Of a DNA stretch of 64,000 bases, positions 1 to 7,211 are shown piece after piece. Below the pieces are notes generated by a model that was given only the letters and a program-made list of their open reading frames with translations, was not told the DNA's origin and searched no databases. The position numbers and the translations under genes were made by a program. How positions within the stretch are numbered: position 1 is the stretch's first letter; each line of letters starts with the position of its first letter. The DNA comes from Alsobacter metallidurans (GTDB taxonomy: Bacteria > Pseudomonadota > Alphaproteobacteria > Rhizobiales > Beijerinckiaceae). The DNA is taken from assembly GCF_014636935.1 (NCBI RefSeq), contig NZ_BMES01000001.1, positions 535,373 to 599,372 of the forward strand, in the 5' to 3' direction.

Positions 1-1241
1 TCGATGTGCCGGTGGATGTTCTCCACCACCACGATGGCGTCGTCCACCACGAGGCCGATGGCGAGAACCATGGCGAGCAGCGTGAGGAGGTTGATCGAGT
101 AGTCGAGCAGGAACAGGACGAAGCAGACGCCCACCATCGACAGCGGGATCGTGACGATCGGGATGATCACCGACCGGAACGACCCCAGGAACAAGAGGAT
201 CACCAGGATCACGATCGCGGCCGCTTCCGCGATGGTCTTGAACACCTCCTCGATGGATGCCGAGATGAAGTTCGAGGCGTCGTACACCACCTCGGCGGTC
301 ATGCCCTTGGGCAGCGTCGGCTTGATGTCCTCGATCGCCTTGGTGACCTGCTTGGCCACCGTCAGGGGGTTGGCGGCCGGCGTCGGCGTGACGCCGATGA
401 AGGTGCCCGCCCGTCCGTTGAACGCCACCTTGGTGTCGGTGCTCTTGGGGCCGAGCTCCACCCGGGCGACGTCGCGCAGGCGCACCACCTGGTCGCCGCT
501 GGTTCGGATCGGCAGCGCCGCGAACGTCTCGGGCGTCTGCAGCGTGGTCTGCATCTCGATCGCGTAGGCGACGAACTCGTTCTGCGTCTTGCCGGGCGCG
601 GCCAGGAAGTTGCTGGCCCGGATGGCCGTCACCACGTCGGTCGCGGTGACGTTGCGTGACGCGAGCTTGATCGGGTCGATCCAGATGCGCATCGAAAAGT
701 CGCGCCCGCCCAGGATGTCGGCCGAGCCGACGCCCTCCAGCGTGGCGAAGCGGGGCTGCACCACGCGGGTCAGGAATTCCGACACCTGCTCGGGGTTCAT
801 CTCCGAGCTCGCGAAGGTGAGGTACATCAGCGCGAAGGTCTGGCCGGTGCCCTTCACCACCACCGGGTCCTCGGCGTCGGTGGGCAGCTGCGCGCGCACC
901 TGCTGCACCTTGGCGGTGACCTCGGTGAGCGCCGCGTTCGGGTCCGTGTTCAGGCGCATGCGCACCGACACGGTGCTGAGCCCCAGCCGGCTCTGCGTGG
1001 TGACGTAGTCCACGCCCTCGGCGCTCGACACCGCCTTGGCGATGGGCGTCGACACGAAGCCCTGCATCAGGTCCGCGCTCGCGCCCGTGTAGGTCGTCGT
1101 GACCGTGATCGTGGTCTCGTCGATCTTGGGATACTGGCGCACCTGCAGGCTGATCAGCCCCTGCGCGCCGAGCAGCAGGATCATGAGGCTGACCACGATG
1201 CTCAGCACGGGCCGGCGAATGAAGAGTTCGGTGAAGCTCAT
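1..1241 (-). CDS. RND multidrug efflux permease (HAE1/AcrB-like), N-terminal part, cut by window edge
   Basis: Inner-membrane proton/drug antiporter subunit of a tripartite efflux pump. About 413 N-terminal residues are visible and the gene runs off the left edge. The start reads MSFTELFIRRPVLSIVVSL, the standard opening of the AcrB/MexF family with TM1. A periplasmic porter domain follows (GVDYVTTQSRLG; GRDFSMRIWIDPIKLA). TM helices 2-4 then appear, including LAIGLVVDDAIVVVENIH, whose paired Asp residues are the family's proton-relay pair in TM4. The start lies 10 nt downstream of the adaptor stop, so the two genes form one operon. Drug specificity cannot be told from this part. Confidence 0.95.
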   Translation of the reverse strand, partial: MSFTELFIRRPVLSIVVSLMILLLGAQGLISLQVRQYPKIDETTITVTTTYTGASADLMQGFVSTPIAKAVSSAEGVDYVTTQSRLGLSTVSVRMRLNTDPNAALTEVTAKVQQVRAQLPTDAEDPVVVKGTGQTFALMYLTFASSEMNPEQVSEFLTRVVQPRFATLEGVGSADILGGRDFSMRIWIDPIKLASRNVTATDVVTAIRASNFLAAPGKTQNEFVAYAIEMQTTLQTPETFAALPIRTSGDQVVRLRDVARVELGPKSTDTKVAFNGRAGTFIGVTPTPAANPLTVAKQVTKAIEDIKPTLPKGMTAEVVYDASNFISASIEEVFKTIAEAAAIVILVILLFLGSFRSVIIPIVTIPLSMVGVCFVLFLLDYSINLLTLLAMVLAIGLVVDDAIVVVENIHRHI

Positions 1242-1251
1242 GGCCGCGTCC

Positions 1252-2370
1252 TCAACCGCCCGACGCCAGCTTGGTGATGTCGATCGTGTTGTCGATCTTC
1301 ACCGTCGCGCCGGCCGTCAGCTTGTTCTGGCCCGAGGCCACCACCTTCTGCCCGGCCGGAATGCCGGACACCACTTCCACCATCTTGCCCTCGCGCCGCC
1401 CGGCCTTGACGAAGACCTGCTTGACCACGAGCTTGGACTTGTCGCCGTCCTTCTGCTCCTCGATCGTGAACACGTAGTCGCCATAGAGGCTCGCGATCAC
1501 GGCCGTCTGCGGGACGGAGACGACGTTCGGCTCCGCCGGCAGGTCGACCCGCACGCGCAGGAACTGGCCCGGGATCACGCTCTCGTCGCGGTTGTCGTCC
1601 AGCAGCGCCTGCACGGAGACGAGCCGCGTCTGCGGGTCCACCCGCGGGTCGATGCCGATCACCTTGCCATTCTTGGAGAGGTCGTTCTCGGTCACGCCGA
1701 AGCGCACCGTCTGGCCCACCTTCACCTTGGCGATCAGCTGCTCCGGCACCGTGAAGTCCACCTTCATGGCCTGGAGGTTCTGGTAGGTCGCCACCACGGA
1801 GCCGGTCTGGAGATACTGCCCCGGATTGATGCGCGGGATGCCGATCGTGCCGCCGAACGGCGCCTTGAGGCCCTTTTGCTCGATCACGGCCTGGATGCGC
1901 TGCAGTCGCGCCCGCGCGGTGGCGAGCTGGGCGACCACCTGGTCATAGGCCGCCTGCGTGTCGAAGCCGCGCTGGCGCAGCGTGCTGGAGCGCTCGAGAT
2001 TGGATTCGGCGAGCTTCACGGCCGCCTGCGCGTCGGCGAGGTCCGCCCGCTCAACGGCGTCGTCGAGCTGCACCACGAGGTCGCCCTTGTTGAAATGCTG
2101 GTTGGCGCTGAAGCGGATGTCCTTCACGACGCCCCCCGTCTCCACCGCCAGCTCCACGCCCTGCTCGGCGCGCGCGCTGCCGATCGCCAGGATGCCGGGC
2201 GTCCACGTCGTCGCCGTCGCGTCGGCGGCCGACACCGTCTGGGCCGGCCGCTGCATGGTGGCGAAGAACTGCGTGATCATCTTGTCGCGAAAGAAGTTGA
2301 ACCAGACCAGCCCTCCGCACAGCCCGACGGCGAGCAGGAAGACAAGGGCCACGACGATGCGACGCTTCAT
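1252..2370 (-). CDS. RND efflux periplasmic adaptor subunit (membrane fusion protein)
   Basis: Adaptor linking the inner-membrane RND permease to an outer-membrane channel; 372 aa. The chosen ATG gives MKRRIVVALVFLLAVGLCGG, an N-terminal membrane anchor at about residues 4-26. A lipoyl/barrel-sandwich half (GGVVKDIRFSANQHFNKGDLV), a helical hairpin at about 105-150, the second lipoyl half (APFGGTIGIPRINPGQYL) and beta-barrel/membrane-proximal domains follow. Open frame continues upstream of this start, but it lies opposite tetR and lacks adaptor homology. It is first in the pump operon, is transcribed away from tetR, and its promoter overlaps the operator at 2477-2490. No outer-membrane channel gene is visible here. 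Confidence 0.94.
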   Translation of the reverse strand: MKRRIVVALVFLLAVGLCGGLVWFNFFRDKMITQFFATMQRPAQTVSAADATATTWTPGILAIGSARAEQGVELAVETGGVVKDIRFSANQHFNKGDLVVQLDDAVERADLADAQAAVKLAESNLERSSTLRQRGFDTQAAYDQVVAQLATARARLQRIQAVIEQKGLKAPFGGTIGIPRINPGQYLQTGSVVATYQNLQAMKVDFTVPEQLIAKVKVGQTVRFGVTENDLSKNGKVIGIDPRVDPQTRLVSVQALLDDNRDESVIPGQFLRVRVDLPAEPNVVSVPQTAVIASLYGDYVFTIEEQKDGDKSKLVVKQVFVKAGRREGKMVEVVSGIPAGQKVVASGQNKLTAGATVKIDNTIDITKLASGG

Positions 2371-2447
2371 AGGGTTGGTCCGTTCGGTCCGGTCGGTCTG
2401 GCGCCGACTTGCAATGCGGGGGCGACCTTGCAGCGCCTTCACGGCGC

Positions 2448-2498
2448 TTGCATGACGATCAATGCGGGTTGTATAAACCGTCCAGACGGTACAGTCAA
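2448..2498. promoter_or_regulatory. Overlapping divergent promoters with a shared TetR operator
   Basis: Seen directly: the perfect inverted repeat ACCGTC-CA-GACGGT at 2477-2490. Toward tetR (+) there is TTGCAT (2448-2453), 18 bp, TATAAA (2472-2477), so the operator begins at the -10 box. Toward the pump (-) there is TTGACT (2498-2493), 17 bp, TATACA (2475-2470), so the operator lies inside the spacer. One bound TetR dimer could therefore block both promoters. The promoter calls are by eye. Confidence 0.75.
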
Positions 2499-2538
2499 AG
2501 GGCGCGCGCCTGCGCTTTTTCCCGCCGAAAGGCCCTCC

Positions 2539-3111
2539 ATGATCCCACCCCGCCGCACGCGCGCCAACTCGCGGGACAAGATCCTCGACGCCGCCGCCGA
2601 AATCGTCGGCGAGATCGGCGCCGGCAAGCTCACACTGGACGCCGTGGCGCAGCGCGCCGGGCTCAGCAAGGGCGGGCTGCTCTATAATTTCCCCAGCAAG
2701 GACGCACTGCTGTCGGGCATGCTGGAGCGCATGATCGGCGAAAGCGTCGCCGAGAAGGAGGCGCTGCGCGGCCGCATGGCGGGCGCGCGCAATCTCGAGG
2801 CGCGCTTGTCCATCGCGGTGTCGCTGAAAATGCGCGCCGGCGCGGCGCAGGAGGTCGCGAGCGGCATGCTGGCGGCGCTCGCCGAGAATCCAGGCCTGCT
2901 GGATCCCGTCCGCACGCTGATCGCAGAGGAATGGCGGGTCATCAAGGCCACGTCGGAGGATCCGGAGGCCGCCATGCTGGCCTGGCTCGCCGTGGAGGCG
3001 CTCGGCAGCCTCGACATGCACGGCGTGAGCCCTGTCACGGCCGCCGATCGCGCCCGCATCGAGGCAGCCGTCACCCGGCTGCTCGACCACGGCATCAAGG
3101 GCGACGGCTGA
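2539..3111 (+). CDS. TetR/AcrR family transcriptional repressor of the RND pump
   Basis: Ligand-responsive repressor, 190 aa. The N-terminal helix-turn-helix spans about residues 10-57 (RDKILDAAAEIVGEIGAGKL, then VAQRAGLSKGGLLYNFPSKD), the usual TetR signature. The rest is an all-helical ligand-binding and dimerisation domain. I chose the ATG giving MIPPRRTRANSRDK because it begins just before the HTH. Longer upstream frame overlaps the adaptor gene and is not TetR-like. It is divergent from the pump operon with a 168-bp intergenic region holding a palindromic operator, so repression of the pump and of itself is inferred. The inducer is unknown. Confidence 0.93.
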   Translation: MIPPRRTRANSRDKILDAAAEIVGEIGAGKLTLDAVAQRAGLSKGGLLYNFPSKDALLSGMLERMIGESVAEKEALRGRMAGARNLEARLSIAVSLKMRAGAAQEVASGMLAALAENPGLLDPVRTLIAEEWRVIKATSEDPEAAMLAWLAVEALGSLDMHGVSPVTAADRARIEAAVTRLLDHGIKGDG

Positions 3112-3141
3112 GCCGGCGCCCGAATTTTTGTTCCGGAGCGG

Positions 3142-3489
3142 TCAGTTCGCCGGCGCGCGCCGGGTCAGGTCGATCACGGTCCTCGGCGGAACCGACACCT
3201 TGAAGCGGCGGGTCTTCTCCACCACCACGGTGCGCGGCGCGCCGCTGCGGCTTTCAACCGTCGCAACGCTGCGCCCCTGCGCAATCGCACGGGCCGTCGA
3301 GGCCACCAGCTTCTCCACCTGCGGCCGAACGTCCTCGGCGGCGAGCTCCATCAGCCCGGCGACAATGTGGACCTGCTGGTCGACGTCGTCCGTCAGCCCC
3401 TGGGCGGCGAACATCGCCTCCTCGAGGGTGGGCGGCTCGTGGCGGACACGGAGCGGGCGCATTTCGCGGGTCTGGGCCTTGGGAGGCAC
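3142..3489 (-). CDS. Conserved hypothetical protein (115 aa)
   Basis: I do not recognise a function. The proposed start is GTG at 3489, with GGAGAA at 3500-3495 five bases upstream. Open frame extends further upstream without a better ribosome site. The product is cytosolic-looking, with no signal peptide or membrane segment. A helical central part (LEEAMFAAQGLTDDVDQQV, then VRPQVEKLVASTARAIAQ) is followed by a basic tail rich in R, K and V (VVVEKTRRFKVSVPPRTVID). It is convergent with tetR (30-nt gap) and divergent from treZ. High third-position GC supports coding. Confidence 0.7.
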   Translation of the reverse strand: MPPKAQTREMRPLRVRHEPPTLEEAMFAAQGLTDDVDQQVHIVAGLMELAAEDVRPQVEKLVASTARAIAQGRSVATVESRSGAPRTVVVEKTRRFKVSVPPRTVIDLTRRAPAN

Positions 3490-3719
3490 GGGAATTCTCC
3501 ATCGGGTAAGCGCGCAGCATACGCCTGATTCAGATATTGTGCACTGCAACATTTACAAGGGTGCTCCGCGTATGGCGGCGAAACTCTGACGATGCGTTCA
3601 CACACCGGAGAGGAGCGGCGCTTTGCGCCCCAATTCGATCACTTCCGCATGATGGCCGCTGTAAGGCGGAACCGGGGCGCCGACGCCGCATTGTTCGGCC
3701 GACCGACAGGGGGCGACAA

Positions 3720-5573
3720 GTGACGCGCGAGCCAGAATCTTTCCCCAACGCTCCGAGGCCGACAGCCAATCCCACTCCGGCGCATTTCATACGCCCGCTG
3801 CCCTTTGGGGCGAGCTTGGAGGAAGACGGCGTGTTCTTTCGCCTCTGGGCGCCCAAGCAGAACGCCGTCAGCCTGGAAATCGAGGGCAGGGCCCCCGTCG
3901 CGATGATCGCCGCCGAGGGCGGCTGGCGCGAGATCAAGGTTGAGGGCGTCGGCCCGGGGGCCCGCTATCGCTTCCGGCTCGAGGACGGACTGGCCGTACC
4001 CGACCCGGCATCGCGCTTCCAGCCCGAGGATGTGCACGGCCCCAGCGAGGTCGTCGACCCCGCCGCCTATGCGTGGAAAACGCCCGGTTGGCGCGGCCGC
4101 CCCTGGGAGGAGTGCGTCCTCTACGAACTCCATGTCGGCGCCTTCACGTCCGAAGGAACCTATGCGGCCGCCGCCGAAAAGCTCGACCATCTCGCCGATC
4201 TCGGCGTCACCGCCGTGGAGCTGATGCCCATCGCGGATTTCCCTGGCGCCCGGAACTGGGGCTATGACGGCGCGCTGCCCTATGCGCCCGACGCGGCCTA
4301 TGGCCGCCCGGAAGACCTGAAAGGCTTCATCGACGCCGCCCATGCGCGCGGCCTGATGGTGTTTCTCGATGTCGTCTACAATCACTTCGGGCCGGATGGG
4401 AACTACCTGCCGCTCTACGCTCCCATCTTCACCGATCGCCACAAGACGCCCTGGGGCGGCGGCATCGATTATGACGGCCCCCACAGCCGCCCGGTGCGCG
4501 AGCTCGCGATCGAGAACGCGCTCTACTGGCTGGACGAATACCGCTTCGATGGCCTGCGCCTCGACGCCGTCCACGCCATCATGGACGACACCGACGACCA
4601 TCTGCTGCGCGAGCTCGCCCGCCGGGTCCGCACGGCCTTTCCGGAACGGCACATCCATCTCGTGCTCGAAAACGAGGAAAACGAGCCCGCCTTGCTGCAG
4701 CGCGAGGGGGGGCGCCATCCCCAGCACTACACGGCGCAATGGAACGACGACGTCCACCACGTGCTGCACACGGCCGTGACGGGCGAATCCGCCGGCTACT
4801 ACGCCGCCTACGCGGGCGATGCCGGCAAGCTGGCCCGCGGCGTCGCCGAAGGCTTCGTGTTCCAGGGCGAGCACATGGAGTATCGCGGCTCGCCCCGCGG
4901 CGGCCCCAGCGGCGACCTGCCGCCGAGCGCCTTCGTGGCCTTCCTCCAGAACCACGACCAGGTCGGCAACCGCGCCTTCGGCGATCGCATCACTGCGAGC
5001 GCCAGGCCCGAAGCCGTCGAGGCCGCCCTCGCGGTGCTGCTGCTCCTGCCGCAGATTCCGATGCTGTTCATGGGCGAGGAATGGGCCAGCGCCAGCCCTT
5101 TTCCGTTCTTTTGCGACTTCGGCCCCGAACTCGGCGAAGCCGTGCGCAAGGGCCGCCGCGAGGAATTCGCCCGTTTTCCCGAATTCCAGGACGAAGCCTC
5201 CCGCGCCCGCATCCCGGACCCGACCGCCGAAAGCACGTTCCAGTCGGCCAAGCTCGACTGGGACGCCCTGTCCCAACCCGCCCACGCCGCCCGCTTGGCG
5301 TTCGTGAAGAAGCTCCTGCGCCTGCGCCGCGACCGCATCATCCCGCTGCTGCCGGCCCTGAAGCGCGGCGGCGCCGGCGAGGTGATCGGCCCATCCGCCG
5401 TCTCGATCACGTGGCAAGCCGACCACGGCCGCACCCTGCGACTCCTCGCGAATCTCTCCCCGCAGCCTGCCGCCGTGAGCCTGCCCAAGGGCGAATCCCT
5501 CTTTGTCCAGGGCGCGCTCGCCGACAAGGAACTCGGCCCCTGGACCGCCGCCTGGTGGCTCGGCGCGAGCTGA
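3720..5573 (+). CDS. treZ: Malto-oligosyltrehalose trehalohydrolase (TreZ)
   Basis: Glycoside hydrolase family 13 enzyme that releases trehalose from the end of maltooligosyltrehalose; 617 aa, slightly longer than the usual 560-600. An N-terminal CBM48/E-set domain (LPFGASLEEDGVFFRLWAPK) leads into a TIM barrel with the GH13 motifs: VFLDVVYNHFG, the nucleophile Asp in GLRLDAVH, the acid Glu in LVLENEENE, and the Asp in FLQNHDQVGNRAFGDR. I chose GTG at 3720, behind an AGGGGG-type site, because the TreZ homology begins just after it. The partner treY and debranching treX are not in this window, so the pathway is split or incomplete locally. Confidence 0.95.
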   Translation: MTREPESFPNAPRPTANPTPAHFIRPLPFGASLEEDGVFFRLWAPKQNAVSLEIEGRAPVAMIAAEGGWREIKVEGVGPGARYRFRLEDGLAVPDPASRFQPEDVHGPSEVVDPAAYAWKTPGWRGRPWEECVLYELHVGAFTSEGTYAAAAEKLDHLADLGVTAVELMPIADFPGARNWGYDGALPYAPDAAYGRPEDLKGFIDAAHARGLMVFLDVVYNHFGPDGNYLPLYAPIFTDRHKTPWGGGIDYDGPHSRPVRELAIENALYWLDEYRFDGLRLDAVHAIMDDTDDHLLRELARRVRTAFPERHIHLVLENEENEPALLQREGGRHPQHYTAQWNDDVHHVLHTAVTGESAGYYAAYAGDAGKLARGVAEGFVFQGEHMEYRGSPRGGPSGDLPPSAFVAFLQNHDQVGNRAFGDRITASARPEAVEAALAVLLLLPQIPMLFMGEEWASASPFPFFCDFGPELGEAVRKGRREEFARFPEFQDEASRARIPDPTAESTFQSAKLDWDALSQPAHAARLAFVKKLLRLRRDRIIPLLPALKRGGAGEVIGPSAVSITWQADHGRTLRLLANLSPQPAAVSLPKGESLFVQGALADKELGPWTAAWWLGAS

Positions 5574-5596
5574 GCCGCGCAATCAGGTACCCCTCG

Positions 5597-5712
5597 CCGT
5601 CATTGCGAGGAGCGCAGCGACGAAGCAATCCAGACGCCGGGCCTGAAGCGCGACCGTGGCGTCGTGCTCAACGCCCGGCGCCTGGATTGCTTCGCTGCGC
5701 TCGCAATGACGG
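5597..5712. repeat. Dispersed intergenic palindrome, family A (copy 1)
   Basis: The left arm has CCGTCATTGCGAGGAGCG and GAAGCAATCCAG. The right arm has CTGGATTGCTTCG and CTCGCAATGACGG, its inverse complement, separated by a variable centre. It lies between treZ (+) and a leftward gene, so the transcript of either would fold here. Five further copies occur in this window. Confidence 0.9.
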
Positions 5713-5792
5713 CGAGACGCTTCAGTGCGCGAAGGACCTGGACAATCGTGCGCCGGGGAGCATCGCCTCTTGGTGGCGAATACCCAGCCCGC

Positions 5793-6128
5793 CTATGGGT
5801 TCGGGCATTTGAACGGCGGAAACGTGCTCGCCGTGCCGGCGTTCATCGCCATCACGGTGAGGATGTTGGCCATGGCGAACTCCTCGGGCGAGCGGGGGCA
5901 CACGTCGGCCGGGGCCGTGCAGCCCGAGGCCAGGAAGGCGCGGTGGCGGTCGAGGAAGTCCTGGCTGAGCCCAGTCTGGCCGCGTCGCGCCAGCGCATCC
6001 GTCCAGGCCTTTGTGTAGCGGGCGCACTTCACCTCGGTCCAGCTTGGCTCGGCGGACCCTTGGGCGAGCGCCGGATCGGCGGCGGCGAGGAGCGCAACCA
6101 GCAGCAGTGCGGGGACGGGCGAACGCAT
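5793..6128 (-). CDS. Small exported protein of unknown function (111 aa)
   Basis: A Sec-type signal peptide is clear: MRSPVPALLLVALLAAADPALAQ, with ALA-Q as the likely cleavage site. The mature part of about 88 residues carries three Cys (VKCARYTKAW; LASGCTAPADVCPRSPEEF) plus one near the end (FKCPNP), which could form two disulfides in the periplasm. I do not recognise the family. It starts 12 nt after the stop of the ribbon-helix-helix gene on the same strand, so it is probably the third gene of the parA operon. That is an odd partner for a cytosolic partition pair. Confidence 0.75.
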   Translation of the reverse strand: MRSPVPALLLVALLAAADPALAQGSAEPSWTEVKCARYTKAWTDALARRGQTGLSQDFLDRHRAFLASGCTAPADVCPRSPEEFAMANILTVMAMNAGTASTFPPFKCPNP

Positions 6129-6140
6129 CGCTACGAAGCC

Positions 6141-6416
6141 TCAGGCGCCCTTGGCGGCCTTCAGCTCCGCCACGGACGGATGCCCGTACTGCTTCAGCGC
6201 CGCGTCCACGCCTTCCATGATCACGTCGTGGATCTTGCGGTCCGTCACATACGCGATCTCGCGCAGTTTCAGGTACACGGGCTTGGGCAGGTAGATGCTC
6301 GTGTGGATCACGTCCGGGCGCTCCTTGCGGCCGGCCGGAGCGGCCGCCGTGGTCGCGGCCGGCGCATTCGCCTTGGCGAGCTTCAACTCGCCGAGAACCG
6401 AGGGACGCTTGCTCAC
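6141..6416 (-). CDS. Ribbon-helix-helix DNA-binding protein, partner of ParA-like ATPase
   Basis: A 91-aa protein with a flexible Ala-rich N-terminus (about 1-33), then IHTSIYLPKPVYLKLREIAY at about 37-56 and a second helix (DRKIHDVIMEGVDAALKQYG). This is the strand-helix-helix pattern of Arc/MetJ/CopG-type dimers. The start is GTG at 6416, overlapping the parA stop by 4 nt (GTGA), so translation is coupled. Known relatives beside small ParA proteins act as centromere-binding adaptors (type Ib partition, ParG-like); that role here is inferred. No repeated centromere array is obvious nearby. Confidence 0.85.
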   Translation of the reverse strand: MSKRPSVLGELKLAKANAPAATTAAAPAGRKERPDVIHTSIYLPKPVYLKLREIAYVTDRKIHDVIMEGVDAALKQYGHPSVAELKAAKGA

Positions 6417-7075
6417 GCGCGGTGTTCCTTGTTGGCGGGTTGCGCCCGCATCTTGCCGTCGACCCAGCTCCAGAGCAGGCGGATCTCATCCGCGGCCTTG
6501 CCCTTGCCGGCATATTCGGTGACGCCCATGCCGGTCGCCATGGCGTCTTGGTGATCGGCGCGCAGCGCCAGCGGCGGGTCGGCCAAAACGCCGAATTCGG
6601 CGAGGCCGCGCGCCGCCTCGGAGGCGCGGGTGCCGCGGCCGGGCGGGCACTGGTTCAGCACGAAGGCGAAGTTCTCGCGCATGCCGAGCCGCATCAGCGA
6701 TTCCAGCGTCGGCAGCGTGGCCTGCAGGTCGAGCCGCGACGGGCGCGCCGGCACGAGGCAGAGCGTGGCGGCCTTCATGGCGAGATTGCCGCCCGTGTTC
6801 TCCACCCCGGCGGTGTCGAGGATCGCCAGCGTGAAGCCGCGGCCCTTCAGGGCCTCGAGCACTTCGGGCAGACGGGGCAGGTATTCGGGGCCGACCTGGT
6901 CCACCGCGACGCTCTCGCTGCCGCGGGCGCCGCCCCAGTTCGCCAGCGAGCCCTGGGCGTCGAGATCCAGCGCCACGACGCTCTCGCCCGCCGCCGCGGC
7001 CGCCACCGCGAGCGAGGCCGCGATGGTGGTTTTGCCCGTGCCGCCCTTTTGGGTGACCAGCGTGATGGTACGCAC
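6413..7075 (-). CDS. ParA-family ATPase (small, type Ib-like)
   Basis: Deviant-Walker-A ATPase of the ParA/MinD superfamily; 220 aa, the short form without an N-terminal HTH. The start is GTG at 7075, with GGAGGC five bases upstream, giving VRTITLVTQKGGTGKTTIAA. Walker A is KGGTGKTT near residue 10, the switch region is VVALDLDAQGSLANWG, and Walker B is LAILDTAG. Such ATPases form gradients on the nucleoid that position plasmids, chromosome origins or protein cargos. With an RHH partner and no parB, this looks like a plasmid-type partition pair or a cargo-positioning system carried on a chromosome. The cargo cannot be told. Confidence 0.92.
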   Translation of the reverse strand: MRTITLVTQKGGTGKTTIAASLAVAAAAAGESVVALDLDAQGSLANWGGARGSESVAVDQVGPEYLPRLPEVLEALKGRGFTLAILDTAGVENTGGNLAMKAATLCLVPARPSRLDLQATLPTLESLMRLGMRENFAFVLNQCPPGRGTRASEAARGLAEFGVLADPPLALRADHQDAMATGMGVTEYAGKGKAADEIRLLWSWVDGKMRAQPANKEHRA

Positions 7076-7211
7076 CGTACGCCTCCTGATTCGCCCCCAA
7101 TCTACAGCGCGGCGGCGCCGCGGCGCCACACGAGGCAGGGAGCGGGATCAATCGGATTCGGCGCTGTGGCGCAAAGGACTCAGTGGCGGGAGCGGCGCGC
7201 CCCCGCCGGGC

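Noticed and set aside
1099..2538. Long open frame on the plus strand running into tetR
   Set aside because: It lies antisense to the efflux adaptor gene and is rich in His, Arg and Leu, typical of a shadow frame in high-GC DNA. The TetR homology begins at 2539.
7114..7127. GGCGCCG-CGGCGCC palindrome upstream of parA as a partition site
   Set aside because: Single copy and composed only of G and C, so expected by chance here; no repeat array supports a centromere.
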